Source: Candidatus Nomurabacteria bacterium (GTDB lineage: Bacteria; Patescibacteriota; Minisyncoccia; Phycocordibacterales; UBA9973). From it: a stretch of DNA of 11,624 nt. The stretch spans positions 16,968 through 28,591 of the forward strand of contig JAHFNF010000001.1 in the NCBI GenBank assembly GCA_023267515.1, in the 5' to 3' direction. The translations under genes were made by a program, and so were the position numbers. The notes under the pieces are model-generated. The model saw nothing but the letters and a program-made list of their open reading frames with translations, did not search any database and was not told where the DNA came from. Shown here one piece after another: positions 8,801 to 11,624 of the stretch (within the stretch, counting starts at the first letter, position 1; each line of letters starts with the position of its first letter).

Positions 8801-11624
8801 GCCCGATCGGCGTTTTGATTTGGTGTAAGGCTTAGATTGCCGTACGTCGGTGTAGAGGAAATAGTTTGATTTGCATCCGCAAGGTAAGTCACGGTGGAAG
8901 CGGAGTTTATGGAAAATGTCGCAAAGCTTGTCGGGAAAGTTGTAGCGGAGGTGCCACCAAGTTGGAGCTCCGCGCCAGAAGCGAGAGTAAGCGTGCCAGA
9001 AGCATTGCCAGTTATTTGATTGCCTCCGTCCGCAAAAATGCCAGTTCCGGATGTAACGTTAAAATCTTTATTGATAGTAATAGAGGCACCCAAAGTTTTC
9101 GTACCAGTGCCAGATGAGGTCAATGTATTAAATTTATTTGTGGTATCAAAAGTTCCAGAGTTTACCGTAGTGCTACCATTGCCAGTAAGATCAACTGTTG
9201 AGGTCGCTCCAGCAGTGAATACCCCGCTTCCAGTTCGGGTCAAAAGCGTGCCGGACGTACCTGTCACCGAGAGAGTGGAATTATTTATGTTGAGTGTGCC
9301 AGCAGTGGCGATGGAAACAGTTTGAGCGGAAAGTGCGAAATTGCTTCCGCTCGTGCTAAGCGTCCCAGTGGTTACTGTCAGCGCACTGTTCACGACAGTC
9401 GTGGTACCGAGCGTTGCAGTCTGCCCGGAATCGTCAATCGTCAAATTGACATAGGTTGTTCCTTTGACTGTTTGCCCAGCGGAAGTATTCGTGTATTTTA
9501 CAGTGTTTGTGCCAGCCGTAGCCGCAAGTGTGGTAATCGTTGGCATCGCGCCGTTGAATGTAAGTAACACCCCAGAACCAGAGCCTTGTGTTATTGTATT
9601 AATAGTAAGTGTCTGTGTGTCACTATTTAACGATAGCCCTGTGCCAGTCGCAATAGTATTAGTTAGGCTTGTGATTGTTATACTTTGCGTTCCAGCAATC
9701 GTTTGGGCATTTGTGCTGAATGTGTAAACACCAGAACCTGACGTAAATGTCGTTGTTGTGTTTACAGTCAAGCCATTTCTAAATTCGTAAGTTGAACTGG
9801 TATTGTTCCACGTGGCTCCACCCATTGTCACCAACCCATCAAAGCGTACGGATGGATTTCCTATGGTCATATCCCAAGACCCACCTGAATTTATTGTAAC
9901 CGCGCCAGTAAATATTTTTGTTGTGTTATGTGATGACGTCACAGTGTCAATAGTGCCGGTGAGTGAGGTAGTACTTGTTATGGTGAGAGCGAAGTTATCC
10001 ATAGTTAGTTTTGCACCAGTACCGACGGTTAAAGATCCTGTAACCACATTGGCCGCGCCGTTGGTCCAGACTGCTGTGCCAGTCACGCTCACATTTCCAC
10101 CAATTGATGTAGTGACCGTGGTAGCTGTGGCAGAACCACTCATTGTGAAATCGCCATTGACAGTAGTGATACCAGTCATAGTCTTGGCGCCTGAACCGGA
10201 AAGTCCGAGTCCACTATATGTGTGCGCTGTCCCTCCTGTCGGATCAATCACCGTCTGGGCACCGGACTTTGTGTAGTTTACAATATTGGCGTTAGTGGAA
10301 GCGTCAAAGGTCGTAATATTTGTCGTGTCAGAAAATGTGAGGATGCAGTTAGTTGTATTTTGGTTGAGCGTAGTTATCGTCTGGTTACTGCTCGTGACCG
10401 TGAGCCCAGTACTTGAAGTGATATTATTATTCACAGTAGTAATAGACATAGTGCCGGTCAGCGTTTGGGCGCTAGTATTGAAGGCGGCTGTTCCAGTGAT
10501 AGAAACTGTACCGGACGTTTGAGTGATACCACCGAGGAAAATAATATTTGTGGAGGCCCCACTCATAGTACCTCCATCAACAGTGACAAGTCCTGTTAAA
10601 GTCTTGGCTCCAGTATTATTTGTAAGAGATAGAGTACCGCCTGAAACTTCTGTTGTACCATTCACGGTAAAAGTAAAACCAGCAGTGGTTAAACCTCCAG
10701 CCCCGCTACTACTTACTGCCAAATTTCCGTTTACAGTAAGTGCCGCCCCGAGCGTCCACGAAGCGGTTGAGCCCGCCATTGTTAGATTTCCTAAAATCGG
10801 CGAGGTCATAGACGTGCATGTCTTAGCGCTCGTGCCAGAGAATGTCAGATTATAATACTGAGTATTGTTGCATGTTTGCGTGCCTGATTTTGTATAATTC
10901 ACTAAATTAGGATTTGTTGAAGCATCAAGCGTGGTGATTCCTGACGTCCCACCGATATTTAATGTCGGAGTGCCTGTCCCTTGAGTAAATGAACCAGTGC
11001 CTCCCAAATCTGTACTTGCTGTAAATATTCCATTATTAGTCATCGTTCCAGTACTCGTCACAGTGACTGTCGCAGCAGAAGATGTGACTGCACCATTTAT
11101 AAACGCTGTGCCAGTACCCACTGTTAAAGTATCAGTAATCGCAAGACCAGCAGTCGTCGTCCAACTCACCGTCCCGCTTAAGGTAACATCATTTGAAACT
11201 GTTGTCGCAGTACAAGTGACTGTGCCACTGCCTGAAAAAATAAGAGTGGAGTAATCTACCGTTTTACAGGTCGGCGAAGCACCGCTATATGTGACAGTGT
11301 TAGTATTTGTGTTTGCGTTAAAGGCTCCTCCACCGCTAAATGGACTAGCTGCTCCTAAGGTGAGCGACGAGTTTGTTCCTTGCGTCCAGTCACCAGTCAA
11401 AGTCAGCGTGCCAGAGATAGTCACAGTCCCCGTATTGATGTTAGATAAAGTCACACCAGAACCAACTGTAATTCCCCCTGAAAATGTCGGGGACGAGCTA
11501 CCGTTTAAATTTTGAGAAGCTGTAGTGGTAAAAGAATACGTACCCGAACCAGAGGTAAAAGTGGTACCACTGAAAGCAAGTCCAGCGCGGAATTCAAAGT
11601 CTTCGTTAACACTTGAATTCCAAA
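2839..11624 (-). CDS. Giant beta-strand-repeat surface protein (5' end beyond window)
   Basis: The frame is open from the right edge (first full codon at 11620-11622, a Trp) to a TAA at 2839-2841, giving at least 2,927 residues. The GTG at 11454 is not a convincing start: the 56 codons before it stay open and continue the same repeat style (WNSS, FEFR-G, TFTSGSGTYSF). Composition is extreme: about a quarter Thr in a stretch I counted, rich in Ser, Gly and Asn, poor in Lys and Arg, with only 15 Cys. Short strands alternate with G/N turns (WTNNGTFTAGSSTV, FYNLTL, VNGDFNI), which suggests a long right-handed beta-helix or beta-solenoid. Order by fragment residue: repeats 1-1730; a DVTD module at about 1735-1815; a carboxypeptidase-regulatory-like insert at about 1820-2015; more repeats to about 2670; a second DVKD module at about 2675-2760; a WxL-like C-terminal domain at 2765-2927. 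A signal peptide is expected beyond the window. Likely a surface fibre or adhesin; the ligand is unknown. Similar proteins are annotated 'beta strand repeat-containing protein'. Confidence 0.9.
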   Translation of the reverse strand, partial: WNSSVNEDFEFRAGLAFSGTTFTSGSGTYSFTTTASQNLNGSSSPTFSGGITVGSGVTLSNINTGTVTISGTLTLTGDWTQGTNSSLTLGAASPFSGGGAFNANTNTNTVTYSGASPTCKTVDYSTLIFSGSGTVTCTATTVSNDVTLSGTVSWTTTAGLAITDTLTVGTGTAFINGAVTSSAATVTVTSTGTMTNNGIFTASTDLGGTGSFTQGTGTPTLNIGGTSGITTLDASTNPNLVNYTKSGTQTCNNTQYYNLTFSGTSAKTCTSMTSPILGNLTMAGSTASWTLGAALTVNGNLAVSSSGAGGLTTAGFTFTVNGTTEVSGGTLSLTNNTGAKTLTGLVTVDGGTMSGASTNIIFLGGITQTSGTVSITGTAAFNTSAQTLTGTMSITTVNNNITSSTGLTVTSSNQTITTLNQNTTNCILTFSDTTNITTFDASTNANIVNYTKSGAQTVIDPTGGTAHTYSGLGLSGSGAKTMTGITTVNGDFTMSGSATATTVTTSIGGNVSVTGTAVWTNGAANVVTGSLTVGTGAKLTMDNFALTITSTTSLTGTIDTVTSSHNTTKIFTGAVTINSGGSWDMTIGNPSVRFDGLVTMGGATWNNTSSTYEFRNGLTVNTTTTFTSGSGVYTFSTNAQTIAGTQSITITSLTNTIATGTGLSLNSDTQTLTINTITQGSGSGVLLTFNGAMPTITTLAATAGTNTVKYTNTSAGQTVKGTTYVNLTIDDSGQTATLGTTTVVNSALTVTTGTLSTSGSNFALSAQTVSIATAGTLNINNSTLSVTGTSGTLLTRTGSGVFTAGATSTVDLTGNGSTTVNSGTFDTTNKFNTLTSSGTGTKTLGASITINKDFNVTSGTGIFADGGNQITGNASGTLTLASGAELQLGGTSATTFPTSFATFSINSASTVTYLADANQTISSTPTYGNLSLTPNQNADRAYTFASGAVTINGNFSITPLGKVSTRTLTVTMAGNITVASTKTTTIDAGTLGKSILDTTGTNYALSTGLLNITNNNSTNVLTANGSTITISASSAGPATALFLVTGTFTEGTSTVVFSGDGSPTKLNGNTAEASTFNNLQLTPAMSASRNYDFGTTALSIAGNFDIKPTATTITLTLTVNMFANITVAATGTTTIKPGGTNNPAATLVTSASNYNLSTGFLTLDSSGSGIGKLDASSSTSTITLTGTIGTLLTRGSRGVFTAGTSTVVFNPDADVTLNSGSFALPSNFFYNLTLNPSLGSINRAYNFGTSAPITVSGDFNINPTASLPTKRLTVTMFDDLTVASTKTTTISGTTAGASTLDTGGKTLSTGFLNITNSGSGGTLTANASTINLNGTSGTLFTRTGTFTQGTSEVVVNGAGTTTLLSAATTFHRLTINNSSNLVNAGAVITMSNTSALNKLYIQSGTLDDGGNTIVGTANGTFVMDALTQLKIGSAGTASTFPTTYSLGGISLSSTSTVTYQAGVNQTVSGTPAYGNLTINAISGTPTYTLGGHTIVNAGSTTTITSGTLDTDVSNNWSLSTGFLSIANSSSAIFTARASNITLTGVSGTLFTKNTSGVYTTGTSTTIFNPNASVTLTSNNPITFYNLSLTPALSSSGKTYTFGTSALTVNGDFNIAPTTNALLLTVNMSADISVATGKTTTIGGTTATSKLVTSASNYNLTTGILSITAQGTLDAGSSTSTITVPGSWTNNGTFTAGSSTVTLSGVNQSLTGSTSFYNLTKQENTNDSTDSILTIAASSTQTVTHTLDFDGLDINDQLNLVSSTPTTRYTFGFTSAQVATWLDVTDSNASTSSITCTDCVNGGNNDDGEAAPHWIFAASGFNVSGTVYVADEVHDAGNLGVYGGLCDGLTNQVSLRVNGGTAHDTTCSDSSGVFVFTGISASSGDIITIYSTASEKANTVYVSDGTADTGINLYYDTVALSYQTGSSITNADIDAYDSSNCGGCTDMLFDSDGTDMTVAGGYELHIETGMTYTPGGKITTTASNDASSKGGDVHIDGTGTLNMGANRFTVGGDYNNEGTFTASAGQNTFFTAIATGFTITDGGENFENVKFDDAGAGSDWTFADSTIINGDIIMTAGSLIGTNDITVNGGDVTGNGTINLTGGTFLVDTTGSFGGDTAWNFNNLTLGDGTGATTTTASGAASILVAGTTNVNDNQTLVLDGTLGLSLQAAGNVTIDPGAVLEIQNSTPVYIGGNYTNNGTFTDSSGTVIFNGGAAQSLSGTLNGGSAFYNIDVSDPGFSVTNNATMTVQNNFTGTAGGFTQANSTTITVQGTTFSLANGFTWTKATSGANLIFENPTTPFNTDFTDSNTTKQDLGAVQIGASPGVTTLKSDMHATTLTIPTGDTYKTKGWDLQISGAFDCQGSCVLDMTDGSPNNEGDGTVLDVGGDFTMSSSATLTADTSTVFMNSTAGTNTNRTWTTGGKTYNNVELKNAGTTNDQVILSGNLDVNGDFTLTDGTIKADTNNPTTNLAGNLSIASGAVYTKGTGAWTFDGSVSKTWTDSTAGQDLGAVTVDGATKTVTLASLAKSTTLTIGANDTFSLASSGYTFTLTGTGTGGSKPFTITGGGTFTPGTSSTFVYAGTTSTGITGTTYNNLQLSTASGTPTKTLEAATVATGNLTIDANNTLDTGTNYALNVGGNWTNNGAFTANSSLVTLDTATTATVSGATTFYDLTITHTAAKEVDFSNTSGHIIHVTHTFTATGHSGQLIKLYSNSAGNKWHFHPTGTASADYVDVKDGGCESGAITIIPTNSTNSHNNETCWNFSNITFINDDTTIGFGKLVTSGARYANSDSSTSGGSGSDGTAHTFTISTSAESGYTLSYLGDTLTGSPSGSITALSSGLTNDANGNPGSSEFGIGGALTGSGSMVSGYDNSGVADWKFVPNVTTPIASSSGAVTSDSIAMHYLANILATTPAGSYTTTITYILTGNF
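2842..3333 (-). other. WxL-like C-terminal domain, copy 2 (giant protein)
   Basis: The last 160 or so residues start with ITF-DDTTIGFG and end with TGNF, and match the C-terminal domain of the 363-residue protein landmark by landmark. The tryptophan segment reads DWKFV here and LWSFV there. The N-terminal parts of the two proteins are unrelated, so the domain was probably joined to different stalks by duplication and fusion. Confidence 0.75.
3340..3600 (-). repeat. DVKD/W-F module, copy 2
   Basis: A segment of about 87 residues with VTHTFTATG, L-K-LYS, KWHFHPTG, DYVDVKD and CWNF, sitting directly before the C-terminal domain. It matches a segment at about 6178-6430 (VTHTLDFDG, NLVSS, TFGFTSAQ, WLDVTD, HWIF). 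Both carry a Cys pair late in the module. Boundaries are approximate. Confidence 0.6.
5575..6165 (-). other. Carboxypeptidase-regulatory-like (prealbumin-like) insert in the giant protein
   Basis: The run begins FNVSGTVYV, continues with V-LRVNGG, C-DSSGVFVFTG and GDIITIYS, then ITNADIDAYDSSNCGGC, ELHIETGMTYTPGG and GGDVHIDGTGTL. The 'SGTVY...VNGG...D-SG-F-FTG' order is the hallmark of CarboxypepD_reg-like beta-sandwich domains, usually non-catalytic stalk or binding units. The following ELHI-TG-TYTPGG part leads back into the beta repeats. Four of the 15 cysteines lie here, in two close pairs. Boundaries are approximate. Confidence 0.6.
6178..6430 (-). repeat. DVTD/W-F module, copy 1
   Basis: First copy of the module described at 3340-3600, placed directly before the carboxypeptidase-regulatory-like insert. 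It contains TVTHTLDFDG, a WLDVTDSNAS segment, a close Cys pair (C-TD-C) and ends HWIF. Each copy precedes a change from repeats to a different domain type, so it may cap the beta-helix. That role is inference. Confidence 0.55.
6481..6876 (-). repeat. Long super-repeat A, unit 4 (about 132 residues)
   Basis: The unit begins FYNLSLTP and carries, in order, TYTFGTSALTVNGDFNI, LTVNM-ADISVA, KTTTI, LVTSASNYNLTTG and a TFTAGSSTV segment before the next FYNLT. It is the same unit as the three tandem copies at 7516-8844, separated from them by a B-type repeat and another spacer. Confidence 0.7.
7200..7440 (-). repeat. Internal repeat B, copy 2
   Basis: A segment of about 80 residues with SGTLDDGGNTIVG, ANGTF, a FPTTYSL step, STVTYQAGVNQTVSGTP and AYGNL. 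It matches the copy at about 8842-9065. Boundaries are approximate. Confidence 0.6.
7516..8844 (-). repeat. Three tandem long super-repeats A (149, 153 and 141 residues)
   Basis: Units are 8398-8844, 7939-8397 and 7516-7938. Each starts with a [FY]-x-NL-L-P motif, followed by R-Y-F (RAYTF, RNYDF, RAYNF), a VNG/IAG/VSG-[DN]F-I-P strand, LTV-M, ITVA or LTVAS, TTTI, a LSTG[FL]L strand, a TLTA or LDA step, and a TFT-GTS-VV segment. Unit lengths differ by up to 12 residues, and identity is moderate, so these are old protein repeats rather than fresh DNA duplications. Confidence 0.75.
8842..9065 (-). repeat. Internal repeat B, copy 1
   Basis: A segment of about 75 residues with GIFADGGNQITG, ASGTLTL, FPTSFA, STVTYLADANQTISSTP and TYGNL. 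It matches the copy at about 7200-7440 and leads straight into the first A unit. Boundaries are approximate. Confidence 0.6.
9370..9520 (-). repeat. Internal repeat C, copy 4 (no Cys)
   Basis: NTVKYTN then GQTV, Y-NLTI and a TTTVVNSALTV strand match the order of the C-type repeats further right. The two Cys positions of copies 1 and 2 are Val and Thr here. Boundaries are approximate. Confidence 0.5.
10085..10310 (-). repeat. Internal repeat C, copy 3 (no Cys)
   Basis: DASTNANIVNYTKSGAQT, then LGLSGSGAKT, ITTVNGDFTMSGS and a following GGNVSV strand. The first part is almost identical to copy 2 (DASTNPNLVNYTKSGTQT). The two Cys positions are replaced by Val and Met, with a six-residue insertion between them. 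Confidence 0.65.
10715..10930 (-). repeat. Internal repeat C, copy 2 (with C-x17-C)
   Basis: DASTNPNLVNYTKSGTQT leads into a cysteine (codon 10870-10872), the YYNLTFSG strand and a second cysteine (10816-10818), exactly 18 codons apart. ILGNLTMAGS and ALTVNGNLAV strands follow. Confidence 0.65.
11120..11320 (-). repeat. Internal repeat C, copy 1 (with C-x17-C)
   Basis: NTVTYSG-SPT leads into a cysteine (11266-11268), a YSTLIFSG strand and a second cysteine (11212-11214), with the same 18-codon spacing as copy 2. VSNDVTLSG and TLTVGTG strands follow in the expected order. Confidence 0.6.
11500..11622 (-). repeat. Internal repeat D, edge copy
   Basis: The residues at the right edge (WNSS, FEFR-GL, TFTSGSGTYSF) match a segment at about 9700-9810 (WNNTSSTYEFRNGL, TFTSGSGVYTF). 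This shows that the protein continues to the right, past the only in-frame GTG used as a nominal start, and that the repeat array is already established at the window edge. Confidence 0.65.

Noticed and set aside
9803..10276. 157-residue plus-strand open frame over the giant gene
   Set aside because: Antisense of Thr/Ser/Gly/Val codons rarely forms stops. The product is Val/Pro-rich, the mirror of the sense repeats, with no domain pattern. The same holds for the other plus-strand frames between about 3900 and 11515.
6481..11320. CRISPR array or recent tandem DNA duplication
   Set aside because: Repeats are visible in the protein but diverged in DNA, with varying unit length and one continuous open frame; no short identical repeats with unique spacers.
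2839..11454. GTG at 11454 as the start of the giant gene
   Set aside because: The frame stays open for 56 more codons to the window edge and encodes the same repeat type; the GTG is an internal valine and no signal peptide follows it.
253..11624. Alternative genetic code with UGA read as glycine, as in some CPR lineages
   Set aside because: Genes are open and end normally under the standard code at TAA or TAG; nothing requires readthrough of UGA. Absence of UGA stops in four genes is too little to claim more.

Overview
The window holds five genes, all on the minus strand, and all look like parts of one cell-surface locus. Reading in the direction of transcription (high to low coordinates) they are: (1) the 3' 8.8 kb of a giant Thr/Ser/Gly/Asn-rich beta-strand-repeat protein whose start lies beyond the right edge; (2) a 115-residue membrane-anchored protein with a pilin-like four-cysteine ectodomain, starting 5 nt after the giant's stop; (3) after a 98-nt AT-rich gap with a good extended -10 promoter, a 363-residue secreted two-domain beta protein; (4) a 339-residue DUF916/WxLIP-like protein with signal peptide, two beta-sandwich-like halves, one C-terminal membrane helix and a cytoplasmic tail; (5) the first 75 codons of another secreted protein, cut by the left edge. 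No RNA genes, transposons, CRISPR arrays or housekeeping genes were seen.

The organism is most likely a Candidate Phyla Radiation (Patescibacteria, Parcubacteria-like) bacterium. This rests on family recognition from memory: the 363-residue family, pilin-like proteins with a WC-[AV]-D motif, DUF916-like proteins and giant beta-strand-repeat proteins are typical of those genomes. There is no marker gene in the window to confirm it. None of the four visible starts has a convincing Shine-Dalgarno sequence.

The main connecting observation is that the giant protein and the 363-residue protein end in the same roughly 160-residue C-terminal domain (shared SGYTL, TLTG-PSG, TPAG-YT and a terminal TGNF). 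In layout this domain resembles the Firmicutes WxL wall-binding domain. The neighbouring 339-residue protein resembles WxLIP (DUF916/DUF3324), the membrane partner of WxL proteins. My reading, which is inference, is that the locus encodes a CPR counterpart of a WxL/WxLIP surface complex: a giant fibre and a small surface protein held by a common C-terminal domain on a membrane-anchored partner, with a pilin-like accessory protein.

The giant protein is a mosaic of several diverged internal repeat families, interrupted by a carboxypeptidase-regulatory-like insert and two copies of a 'DVTD/DVKD...W-F' module. Its Thr-rich codons leave the opposite strand nearly free of stops, so many plus-strand open frames over it are shadows.
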